NCBI GenBank assembly: GCA_964461635.1
Contig: CAYWVC010000067.1
Location: forward strand, 1-5,492
Direction of reading: 5' to 3'
Length of the DNA: 5,492 nucleotides
Source: RGIG3994 sp964461635
GTDB lineage: Bacteria > Bacillota > Clostridia > Oscillospirales > CAG-272
Position numbers and translations under genes: made by a program. Shown here in pieces: positions 1 through 5,492 of the stretch. The notes beneath the pieces are model-generated. The model had not been told where the DNA came from and made no database searches. It saw nothing but the letters and a program-made list of their open reading frames with translations. Position 1 is the first letter of the stretch, and every line of letters begins with the position of its first letter.

Positions 1-2326
1 CAAGTCCGCGGGGTTCGCGGATATGGCTGGCGGCGGTGAGGTCGGGGCGAACTCCCGTGGAGTCCGAGACAACAAAGACCGAGGCGGCGTGCTTAAGGCT
101 CAGACTTATCCTCGTATACACTTCGCCGTGAAGGATAACGTACTTATAGTCGGGCGTCTCGACGGTCACGCGATGCGGATCCCAGATCTCGGGCTTCAGC
201 GCGCCCCGTAGCAGAACGTAATTATCGTAATTTTTCTCGGTGGTGTTGGAGAAGTAATACACGTCGGTCTTCCCGTGTCGCTTATGGATATGATTGAGCA
301 TTCCTCCGCCCGGGAAGGAATAGATCAGCCCGAGCTTGACGAACTCAAAATAGGGCGTATTCAGCGCACCCGTGCCCTCCAGCCTCGGCATATCGGGCAG
401 GTACATATCGTACGGGATCTCGAAGGAGCATATCGCCTCCGTGATCTTATGACTTGAGGTCATATTCGTTCCGTCGGCGGCGGTACGGGTAAAGTAGAGG
501 AAGTACGCCTCCCCGCCGTTGTCGTTCTTGTTGTAGCAATAGTTTTTGATGATATTGGGATCGACCGCCTCGTCGCCGAAGATCTCGCGGCAGATATCCG
601 CGACCTCGCGGTCGAACGAGCCGTCGGGGGAGTATTCGAACGCCTGATGCGGGAGCTCGCCCGTCGCGATGAGCTTGCCGCCCGAGCGATAAAACTCTAA
701 CAGGAGCCGCATATTCCCGATGCTCACGGTGCAGGAGCAGGGAAGTATCATCACGCGAAGGCTCTCGCAAAAGCTGCCGTTATCAAGCACGAGCCTGCCG
801 TTCTCGACCCGACAGCGGGAATTCATAGCCTCCGGATGCACCACGGTAAGGTCGTGCCCCGCGTACATCGTGACCCCGTTGATTATCGACATATAATCGG
901 TATTATCGGGGGTATCGGGGTACTCAAACCTGTCGATCTGCGCATTATAGAGCGTCACGCCCGAATGGATGGCATAGATCGGATAAAGCAGACCGATATC
1001 CGCGACGTGCGTTCCGCCGCGAAGCAGAGCCTGCGTTCTCGACACGAAGCAGGCAAAGGTCTCCTGCCAATCGGGAGCCCTCTCGGACTTGACGAAGGGC
1101 ACGGGTCCCGCGTGATCGCCCGGCAGATCCGGCAGGTGCGCCATAAGCAGGTTAGCACCGCGGGCAAAGGCGTTCAGCGCGTCGTTGTATATTATCCTCT
1201 TGGAGATCTTGAAATAGTCGCGGAACATCTCGCACGAGACGGTATCCACACCGAAATTGTAGGATGCGGCGGCGGCTATCTTGACTGAATTCGTGCCGTA
1301 CATATACGCCTTATCGTAGAGTGCCCCCGGCGCGAAGCGGCAGTCAAGCAGGGTGTCGCCGGTGATGAAGGAGCACGCCGACAGCTTCGGCTCGGTCACA
1401 CTGCCGAAAAGGGCAAGCCCGTGCGCATCGGCAAAATCGTGCAAAGCCCTTATCGCACCGTCGGCGAACATCTTCGCACGGCAGTTGAAGAAGAGCGCCT
1501 TCAGGTGGCTCGCGTCCTTGCGGTCGAACGAAAAGACCGCGGGGTAGTACGGCGCGGGATCGAAGCCGTAGAGCGATTTGAACACGTCGTTGAAGCTCGC
1601 ATCCCAATCGCGGCGGTTCTCGGACGGAAAACAGAGGTCGGAATAGACCACCGAATCAAGCACGTCGGGAACGTAGGGCTCGAAGATATCGGCGAACATC
1701 GAATACGCCGCCTCAAGGTAAGTGCTCGACGCGCGGTAGCTCAAAACGTTTACGTAGTTGCGCTTTTCCTCCTCAACGCAAAAGAATTCGGAGATCTTCC
1801 AGTTCCCGTCGGGCACCTGCCAACGCAGTCGCCCGCCGTTGACGAACGGGCGAAGGTCCACCGTCTCGCTGAAGCGCTCCCCAACCGCAACTACCGACAT
1901 AAGCGCCCCATCGGGCAGATCAAGCTCAAGTGCCTCGCCGGGTGAGCAAAAATATTCGTGACGGACGAGAACGTGCGATCGCATACTCTCGGCTTCGGGA
2001 ACGATCCCTTCCTCCGCCTTGATCAGAGCATCCTCTATCGCGCCCTCAAGGTTGAAGGCTATTTTGACCCCCTTTTCCTTCGCGGCGGCGAGCATAGCGC
2101 GGTAGGTCTCGCGGAAATGCTCCGCCTCCCCGGGCTCAAGCAAGCGGTCGTCGGAGATCCGGGGAATTATCCGCCCGACGTCGCGCAGCTCGCAAGAGTT
2201 GACAAAGCTCACCGCATCGGCGGCGGCATCGGTGCGCTTGGCATCGAAGTATACGGTCAGGCGGTCGGACGGATCGGGCTCGTAGAAGCTGTCGTGCAGC
2301 TTTTCGTATTCGGAGCTCATTTTCAT
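1..2326 (-). CDS. Putative GH106-like glycoside hydrolase (3' end outside the window)
   Basis: An uninterrupted frame runs leftward from ATG at 2326 for 775 codons and leaves the window without a stop, so the C-terminus is missing. The protein resembles the alpha-L-rhamnosidase-like family GH106. Residues 20-110 look like the first part of a TIM barrel. Residues 229-265 (YSDLCF, then WDASFNDVF and YGFDPAPYYP) and 280-315 (a CRA helix, then HGLALFGSVTEPK) resemble the conserved barrel core. Residues 363-398 hold VSCEMF and NAFARGANLLMAH. Residues 441-448 (VADIGLLYP) and 491-558 look like the beta-galactosidase-type trimerisation or Rossmann-like region. NYVLLRG followed by PEIWDP at 702-716 resembles the C-terminal beta-sandwich of these enzymes. 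Glu312 and Glu366 are candidate acidic catalytic residues by position only. There is no signal peptide or membrane segment, so the protein is probably cytoplasmic and would act on imported oligosaccharides. The substrate is unknown. The family assignment rests on remembered motifs and is moderate; the reading frame itself is secure. Confidence 0.8.
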   Translation of the reverse strand, partial: MKMSSEYEKLHDSFYEPDPSDRLTVYFDAKRTDAAADAVSFVNSCELRDVGRIIPRISDDRLLEPGEAEHFRETYRAMLAAAKEKGVKIAFNLEGAIEDALIKAEEGIVPEAESMRSHVLVRHEYFCSPGEALELDLPDGALMSVVAVGERFSETVDLRPFVNGGRLRWQVPDGNWKISEFFCVEEEKRNYVNVLSYRASSTYLEAAYSMFADIFEPYVPDVLDSVVYSDLCFPSENRRDWDASFNDVFKSLYGFDPAPYYPAVFSFDRKDASHLKALFFNCRAKMFADGAIRALHDFADAHGLALFGSVTEPKLSACSFITGDTLLDCRFAPGALYDKAYMYGTNSVKIAAAASYNFGVDTVSCEMFRDYFKISKRIIYNDALNAFARGANLLMAHLPDLPGDHAGPVPFVKSERAPDWQETFACFVSRTQALLRGGTHVADIGLLYPIYAIHSGVTLYNAQIDRFEYPDTPDNTDYMSIINGVTMYAGHDLTVVHPEAMNSRCRVENGRLVLDNGSFCESLRVMILPCSCTVSIGNMRLLLEFYRSGGKLIATGELPHQAFEYSPDGSFDREVADICREIFGDEAVDPNIIKNYCYNKNDNGGEAYFLYFTRTAADGTNMTSSHKITEAICSFEIPYDMYLPDMPRLEGTGALNTPYFEFVKLGLIYSFPGGGMLNHIHKRHGKTDVYYFSNTTEKNYDNYVLLRGALKPEIWDPHRVTVETPDYKYVILHGEVYTRISLSLKHAASVFVVSDSTGVRPDLTAASHIREPRGL

Positions 2327-2333
2327 ACTGCGA

Positions 2334-3215
2334 TCATTCCTTTCCGTCGCTCATTTCGGCGGCACCCCTCAGCACGACCTCGCCGTGACATTCCATCACG
2401 GGCGCGTCATGCACGACCTCGCCGACCGAATCAAGCAATATTCGCCCCGACCTCGGGTTTTTCACCGAATCGACGTGCCCGACGATATCGGCATCAACGT
2501 CGGAGTATTCGAACGACAGGTCGGTGCCGCTCATACGGCAGTTTACAAGCTTCAAGTTTTTGCAGTAGCAGAAGGGCTGTGTCCCGCTGATCTCGCAATT
2601 GATGAGGGTAAGCCCGTCCGAGAACCACGCAAGGTACTCGCCCTTGAGCACGCAATCCCTCACGGTCACGTTTTTCGCGTGCCAGAAGGCATCCTTCGTG
2701 TCAAGGATACTGTTGCGCACCGAGACGTTCTCGGTGTATTGAAATGAATATTTTCCGCTCATACGGATATCCGAAAGCTCAAGCTCACGGCTGTCAAGGA
2801 ATAGGTACTCGGCGTTCACGGTACAGCCGTCCATACGTATTCCCGAGCACTTCCAGCCGAACTCGGGCGAATTTACGCTACAGGCGCGCAGCGATATGTC
2901 GGTACATTCGCGCAGAGCCTTTATTCCGCACAGCTCGGAGTCGGTGATCCTGCCGCGGTGCGCGTACCAAAGGGCGGCGCGAGCCCTTTCGTCCATCCTT
3001 GAGCCGGAAAGGGTAAAGTCCTCCGCGTGCCACATCGGATAGCGGAGCGAGAAATCGCAATCGGTCACCGAGAAGCGGTGACATTCCTTGAGCACCGATT
3101 CGCCGTCGGCATCCCCCGCGAAGGTGCAGGAGATCACCTCGGCATCGCGCAAGCCGTAAAGCGAGCGCTCGGCGTCATAGCGTCGGTTGCGAAATGTCAC
3201 GGTTCTGTCGCTCAC
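2334..3215 (-). CDS. DUF3737 family right-handed beta-helix protein
   Basis: This 293-residue protein matches the DUF3737 family, whose function is unknown. Family hallmarks are visible: RSLYGLRDAEVISCTF (17-32), LRYPMWHAE (57-65), CGIKALREC (96-104), SPEFGWKC (116-123), GKYSFQYTENV (154-164), LDTKDAFWHAKNVTV (171-185), GTQPFCYC (211-218) and DSVKNPRSG (249-257). From about residue 30 to 240 it is a solenoid. Cys or Ser followed by a hydrophobic residue recurs at 53, 72, 93, 112, 131, 150, 169, 188, 207 and 226, almost always 19 residues apart, with stacked aromatics at 62, 83, 121, 178, 197 and 235. This fits a right-handed beta-helix. It has 14 cysteines, no signal peptide and no membrane segment, so it is probably cytoplasmic. 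The start is GTG, chosen because it overlaps the upstream stop as GTGA and lies 11 nt after AAGGAG; the next Met is residue 61, inside the fold. The GH106-like gene follows after 7 bp. Beta-helix folds are common in carbohydrate-active proteins, but no catalytic role can be claimed here. Confidence 0.92.
   Translation of the reverse strand: MSDRTVTFRNRRYDAERSLYGLRDAEVISCTFAGDADGESVLKECHRFSVTDCDFSLRYPMWHAEDFTLSGSRMDERARAALWYAHRGRITDSELCGIKALRECTDISLRACSVNSPEFGWKCSGIRMDGCTVNAEYLFLDSRELELSDIRMSGKYSFQYTENVSVRNSILDTKDAFWHAKNVTVRDCVLKGEYLAWFSDGLTLINCEISGTQPFCYCKNLKLVNCRMSGTDLSFEYSDVDADIVGHVDSVKNPRSGRILLDSVGEVVHDAPVMECHGEVVLRGAAEMSDGKE
2337..2345 (-). promoter_or_regulatory. Ribosome binding site of the GH106-like gene
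   Basis: GGAAAGGAA overlaps the final codons of the DUF3737 gene and ends 10 nt before the ATG at 2326. A second in-frame ATG at 2320 is 16 nt away, so 2326 is preferred. The short 7-bp gap between stop and start suggests coupled translation. Confidence 0.8.
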
Positions 3216-4303
3216 AGCTCGATCAGCTCCTTCGGGCTCTGCGTGAAGTCGTAGACCTCGCCGTCGGCGGTAATGGTTATCATATCCTCGATGCGGCAGC
3301 CGTACTTGCCGGGGAGGTATATGCCCGGCTCGTCGGTGAAGACCTGTCCCGCGCGCAGGGTCGCGGCGGGATCGGCTCCCTGAGAGAGCCGCGGCATCTC
3401 GTGAATGTACATACCCACGCCGTGCCCGAGCGAATGACCGAAGCTCCCGCGGTAGTCTGCCTCGCCGTCGATCACCTCGCGGGCGATCGAATCAAGCTTA
3501 CGGCAGCCGCGCTCACCCTTACGAAGGGCATCAAGTGCCGCAAGCTGAGCCGACAGCACGGTGGAATAAAGCCGCTTCATCTCGGCGTCGGCTTTCCCGA
3601 TGACCACCGTACGGGTCATATCCGAACAATACCCGTGATAGCGAGCCCCGAAATCCATAGTCAAAAAGCCGCGCTCAAGCTTGACGGGGCGGGGAACTCC
3701 GTGCGGCATAGAGGATGCCGTTCCCGAAACGGCAATTGTGTCGAAAGCCACCGATTCGGCTCCGTGCGCGCGCATAAAGAACTCAAGCTCCAACGCCACG
3801 TCGACCTCGGTGCGATCGGGGTTGATGTAGCCGAGAATATGGGTGAAGGCGGCGTCGGTGATCGCCTGTGCCTGCTTCATCGTCTCGATTTCGCCCGCGT
3901 CCTTGATCTCACGCAGACCGTCAAGCAGGGCGGAGGCTCCGCAAACAAGCTCGACGGGGGCGAATTTTTCGGCAAAGCGCGCGTGTGCGGCAACCGAGAG
4001 GGTCGCGTCCTCGATCATCAGACGCTTCGCGCCCGAATCGGAGATCAGCCCGCCGACGAAGGCGAGCATAGACACCCCCTCGGGCGGCATAACGACCTCA
4101 AAGCCCTGCGCCGCCTGAGCCCGCGCCGCCTCGACGTAGCGGAAATCGGTTATCAGATAGGAGGACGCGTGCGTCACCAGCACGTATCCGTCGGTGTAAT
4201 CAAAGTCGGTCAGCCACCGCTGATTGATCCCCGAGGTCACAAGCATCGCGGCAGACTCCGGCAGTATTTTTTTCGTTGACTCAAGATGAGTAATTGTAAG
4301 CAT
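3212..4303 (-). CDS. Xaa-Pro peptidase, M24B family (aminopeptidase P / prolidase type)
   Basis: This 363-residue metallopeptidase should cleave peptides next to proline, either Xaa-Pro dipeptides or N-terminal Xaa-Pro bonds, for cytoplasmic peptide turnover. Residues 1 to about 125 form the creatinase N-terminal domain and about 130-355 the pita-bread catalytic domain. The complete two-metal ligand set of the family is present: Asp217 (TMDFGA), Asp228 (SDMTRT), His294 (GHSLGHGVG), Glu325 (DEPGIY) and Glu339 (RIEDM). The usual accessory histidines are His201 (MPHGVPRP) and His301 (HEMP). The length matches the short YqhT/PepQ-like enzymes of Firmicutes rather than the roughly 440-residue PepP type. 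The start is ATG at 4303, nine bases after AGAAAGGA; a 12-residue upstream extension would need a TTG start and destroys this spacing. It follows the TIM-barrel gene after 39 bp and overlaps the DUF3737 gene by 4 bp. Whether it is a dipeptidase or an aminopeptidase cannot be decided from sequence, so no symbol is given. Confidence 0.95.
   Translation of the reverse strand: MLTITHLESTKKILPESAAMLVTSGINQRWLTDFDYTDGYVLVTHASSYLITDFRYVEAARAQAAQGFEVVMPPEGVSMLAFVGGLISDSGAKRLMIEDATLSVAAHARFAEKFAPVELVCGASALLDGLREIKDAGEIETMKQAQAITDAAFTHILGYINPDRTEVDVALELEFFMRAHGAESVAFDTIAVSGTASSMPHGVPRPVKLERGFLTMDFGARYHGYCSDMTRTVVIGKADAEMKRLYSTVLSAQLAALDALRKGERGCRKLDSIAREVIDGEADYRGSFGHSLGHGVGMYIHEMPRLSQGADPAATLRAGQVFTDEPGIYLPGKYGCRIEDMITITADGEVYDFTQSPKELIEL
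3227..3232 (-). promoter_or_regulatory. Ribosome binding site of the DUF3737 gene inside the peptidase gene
   Basis: AAGGAG sits in the last codons of the peptidase gene, 11 nt before the GTG start at 3215. With the GTGA overlap this indicates translational coupling of the two genes and supports the non-ATG start. Confidence 0.8.
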
Positions 4304-4312
4304 TTTATCGTA

Positions 4313-4320
4313 TCCTTTCT
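4313..4320 (-). promoter_or_regulatory. Ribosome binding site of the M24B peptidase
   Basis: AGAAAGGA lies 9 nt before the ATG at 4303. It rules out the TTG at 4339 as the start, because the site would then be inside the coding region. Confidence 0.85.
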
Positions 4321-4342
4321 GTGTTGTATTTGAAGACAAGGG

Positions 4343-5206
4343 TCAAACCGTTTTTTCCTTGACCAGCCGCTTCATCTCGGCGGCATCCTCCGCCATCGTG
4401 CCGGCTGACTCGCAGATGATCGACGGGCAGAGCGAATCGGCGGCGATGACCTCGGCAAGGGGCTCAAACTCGGGGCCGAAGAGCTCGTCTGCAAAGGTCA
4501 GATGACGCTTCTCCCCCGCGGCGGTGTACTCGATCTTTGAAAAATGACAGTGCAGGAATCGCGCGTGCGCGTCGGACAGCCCCGAGCCCACCGCGTCAAA
4601 TACCCGCCTGTAATCATCCGGTGAGGTGAAGAGCCCGCCGCCCGCGCGGGCGTTCAAATGACCGAAATCGACCACCGGAGCAAAGCAGGGAGCAACGCGG
4701 CAGAGCTCTATGACCTCATCAAGCGTGCCGAGCTGGTTCACCTTGCCCATCGTCTCGATCCCGAGCACGACGCCGCAATCCGAGAACTCGTCGGCAACGT
4801 GCCGAAGGGTGTCGCGGGCAAGGCTCATGGCCTCCTCACGTGAGATCTTCGCCGCCGAACCCGCGTGGATCACCACGGTGTGCGCGCCGAGGAGCTTTGC
4901 CGCCTCCACGCTCCGGCGGATGTAACGAAGACTGCCGAGGCGCTTCTCGGGATCGGTCCCCGACAGCGAGATATAGTAGGGCGCGTGAACCGACATAGAT
5001 ATTCCCGCATCGGCGGCGGCTCTGCCGACCTCGACAAGGCTCGCGTCGGAGGCGGTTATGCCGTTTCCGCCCTGATATTCGTAGGCATCAAGCCCGCGCG
5101 CGGCGACCCAAGCAGGGGCTTGCTTCGTGCTCTTGAAGCCCTCGCGGTAGAATGATTCGCTGTTTCCGCCGGGTCCGAAAACGGGCGTGCTTCTCGTAAT
5201 TTGCAT
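4343..5206 (-). CDS. Endonuclease IV-like TIM-barrel protein (AP endonuclease family 2)
   Basis: This 287-residue protein belongs to the xylose isomerase-like TIM-barrel superfamily, in the clostridial branch usually annotated deoxyribonuclease IV. That enzyme cuts DNA 5' of abasic sites in base excision repair using three zinc ions. Against the E. coli Nfo ligands I see likely equivalents of H69 (His74 in VHAPYYISL), H109 (His114 in VIHAGS), E145 (Glu151 in GIETMGK), D179 and H182 (Asp180 and His183 in DFGHL), H216 (His219 in LHCHFSK), H231 (His235 in GEKRHLTF) and E261 (Glu266 in ICESAG). The D229 position is Lys233, or Glu232 if shifted by one. GPGGNSESFY (11-20) and FGPEFEPL (243-250) are typical of the clostridial branch. 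No signal peptide is present. ATG at 5206 follows GGAAAGG by 9 nt; an upstream extension to 5368 would be hydrophobic, AT-coded, and run through the promoter. It is the first gene of the putative operon. A sugar isomerase or epimerase activity remains possible, so nfo is not assigned. Confidence 0.93.
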   Translation of the reverse strand: MQITRSTPVFGPGGNSESFYREGFKSTKQAPAWVAARGLDAYEYQGGNGITASDASLVEVGRAAADAGISMSVHAPYYISLSGTDPEKRLGSLRYIRRSVEAAKLLGAHTVVIHAGSAAKISREEAMSLARDTLRHVADEFSDCGVVLGIETMGKVNQLGTLDEVIELCRVAPCFAPVVDFGHLNARAGGGLFTSPDDYRRVFDAVGSGLSDAHARFLHCHFSKIEYTAAGEKRHLTFADELFGPEFEPLAEVIAADSLCPSIICESAGTMAEDAAEMKRLVKEKTV

Positions 5207-5215
5207 ATAGTAGTA

Positions 5216-5222
5216 CCTTTCC
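5216..5222 (-). promoter_or_regulatory. Ribosome binding site of the TIM-barrel gene
   Basis: GGAAAGG lies 9 nt before the ATG at 5206 and decides this start over any upstream in-frame codon. Confidence 0.85.
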
Positions 5223-5242
5223 AATATAGTTATACATAGTAT

Positions 5243-5271
5243 ATGATACCGCAAATCGAGGCTTTTGTAAA
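5243..5271 (-). promoter_or_regulatory. Likely promoter of the minus-strand operon
   Basis: Reading leftward, TTTACA (5271-5266) and TATCAT (5248-5243) each match the vegetative consensus at five of six positions, with a 17-bp spacer. Predicted transcription starts near 5236, leaving a leader of roughly 30 nt with the GGAAAGG site before the ATG at 5206. Other -10-like strings nearby (TATACT at 5243-5238, TATAAC at 5234-5229) lack a -35 at a suitable distance. It is the only good promoter found ahead of the four genes. Confidence 0.6.
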
Positions 5272-5280
5272 TAGCGAAGA

Positions 5281-5337
5281 GGCAAAAAAGCCCCGCCCGG
5301 GCGCATTTTTTTGCCACAGCGGAAACGCGGCAAAAAA
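5281..5337. repeat. Three-armed inverted repeat with alternative hairpins
   Basis: GGCAAAAAA occurs at 5281-5289 and again at 5329-5337, and its exact complement TTTTTTGCC lies between them at 5307-5315. The middle arm can therefore pair with either flank. The left hairpin encloses a GC-rich core (GCCC 5290-5293 with GGGC 5299-5302). The right hairpin encloses GCG-GAAA-CGC at 5319-5328, which would be a GNRA tetraloop in plus-strand RNA. The element lies between the two divergent promoters, outside both predicted transcripts. The left hairpin has a GC stem next to T runs on both strands and could act as a weak bidirectional terminator. Function is not established. Confidence 0.75.
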
Positions 5338-5358
5338 TTTTTCGAAAAAGCGAAAAAA
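5332..5358. other. A/T-tract region, possible UP element or bent DNA
   Basis: Consecutive runs A6 (5332-5337), T5 (5338-5342), A5 (5345-5349) and A6 (5353-5358) lie directly upstream of the tRNA promoter -35, and 5338-5349 is a perfect 12-bp palindrome TTTTTCGAAAAA. The position corresponds to roughly -40 to -66 from the predicted tRNA start, where alpha-subunit contacts and intrinsic curvature raise stable-RNA promoter activity. The role is inferred from position and composition. Confidence 0.5.
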
Positions 5359-5362
5359 GGGG

Positions 5363-5391
5363 TTGCATTTTTTGAGATGATGTGATATAAT
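5363..5391 (+). promoter_or_regulatory. Vegetative sigma promoter of tRNA-Glu
   Basis: TTGCAT (5363-5368) and a perfect TATAAT (5386-5391) are separated by exactly 17 bp, and TG at 5383-5384 gives an extended -10 (TGATATAAT). Transcription should begin near 5398, giving a 5' leader of about a dozen bases before the tRNA. A-rich tracts at 5332-5358 lie where an UP element would contact the RNA polymerase alpha subunits. This is a strong sigma-A/sigma-70 type promoter, as expected for a stable RNA. Confidence 0.88.
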
Positions 5392-5410
5392 AACAAAGTA
5401 CGGTAAATAA

Positions 5411-5485
5411 GGCCCTATGGTCAAGCGGCTAAGACGACGCCCTCTCACGGCGTAAACGTGGGTTCGATTCCCGCTAGGGTCACCA
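5411..5485 (+). tRNA. tRNA-Glu, anticodon CTC
   Basis: A complete cloverleaf can be folded. The acceptor stem 5411-5417 pairs with 5475-5481 (seven pairs, one G-U at the second), followed by discriminator A5482 and an encoded CCA at 5483-5485. The anticodon stem 5437-5441 pairs with 5449-5453 and encloses loop CTCTCAC, with T33 at 5443 and anticodon CTC at 5444-5446, which reads the GAG glutamate codon. The T stem 5458-5462 pairs with 5470-5474 around the TTCGATT loop. The D loop contains the conserved GG at 5427-5428 and the variable loop is 4 nt. It is transcribed away from the protein-coding operon. Seven bases remain to the right edge, so a tRNA cluster may continue. Confidence 0.97.
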
Positions 5486-5492
5486 GAAATCC

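Noticed and set aside
836..1288. 150-codon plus-strand open frame
   Set aside because: Antisense to the same GH106-like gene, with no recognisable motif and no promoter.
1421..1945. 174-codon plus-strand open frame within the GH106-like region
   Set aside because: It lies opposite a continuous 775-codon frame with family motifs; its product is low in complexity and rich in Arg, Val and Gly as expected of an antisense shadow.
3194..4279. 361-codon open frame on the plus strand opposite the peptidase gene
   Set aside because: It is fully antisense to an M24B peptidase with all metal ligands, has no ribosome binding site or recognisable domain, and is explained by the GC-rich third positions of the real gene.
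4304..4342. Possible second promoter in the 39-bp gap before the peptidase gene
   Set aside because: Only weak, poorly spaced matches to -35 and -10 boxes are present, and there is no terminator ahead of it.
5207..5368. 54-residue N-terminal extension of the TIM-barrel protein that looks like a hydrophobic leader
   Set aside because: It crosses the predicted promoter and ribosome binding site, begins without a good start signal, and homologues begin at the conserved short N-terminus used here.
1..5492. CRISPR array, insertion sequence, attachment site, toxin-antitoxin or defence genes
   Set aside because: No regularly spaced repeats, transposase or integrase motifs, terminal repeats or defence domains were found. 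The only tRNA gene is intact, though the right edge comes too soon after it to exclude an integration site beyond.

Overview
The window looks like part of a low-to-mid-GC-intergenic, GC-rich-coding Firmicute, most likely an uncultured gut-type Clostridia (Oscillospirales or Christensenellales-like). The reasons are the strong GGAAAGG-type ribosome binding sites, a consensus vegetative promoter with an extended -10, a CCA-encoding tRNA-Glu of Firmicutes type, a DUF3737 protein, and a TIM-barrel endonuclease IV relative of the clostridial branch. The taxonomic placement is an inference from these features.

Layout: four genes lie head to tail on the minus strand and fill positions 1 to 5206. In order of transcription they are an endonuclease IV-like TIM-barrel protein (5206-4343), a short Xaa-Pro peptidase of family M24B (4303-3212), a DUF3737 right-handed beta-helix protein (3215-2334) and a large putative glycoside hydrolase resembling family GH106 (2326 to beyond the left edge). 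Gaps are 39 bp, a 4-bp GTGA overlap, and 7 bp. I see no terminator between them, so they probably form one operon. A plausible promoter lies at 5243-5271.

A 204-bp AT-rich intergenic region (5207-5410) separates this operon from a divergent tRNA-Glu(CTC) gene (5411-5485, plus strand). It carries the operon promoter, a near-consensus promoter for the tRNA, a series of A/T tracts, and a three-armed inverted repeat in which one central arm can pair with either of two identical flanking arms.

How the genes might work together: the M24B peptidase is a general peptide-salvage enzyme and the TIM-barrel protein belongs to a DNA-repair or sugar-isomerase superfamily. The last two genes are tightly coupled and pair a predicted cytoplasmic glycoside hydrolase-like protein with a beta-helix protein of unknown function. 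No single pathway is evident. The window is mostly ordinary housekeeping and accessory metabolism, and I did not find convincing evidence of a new defence or mobile system.
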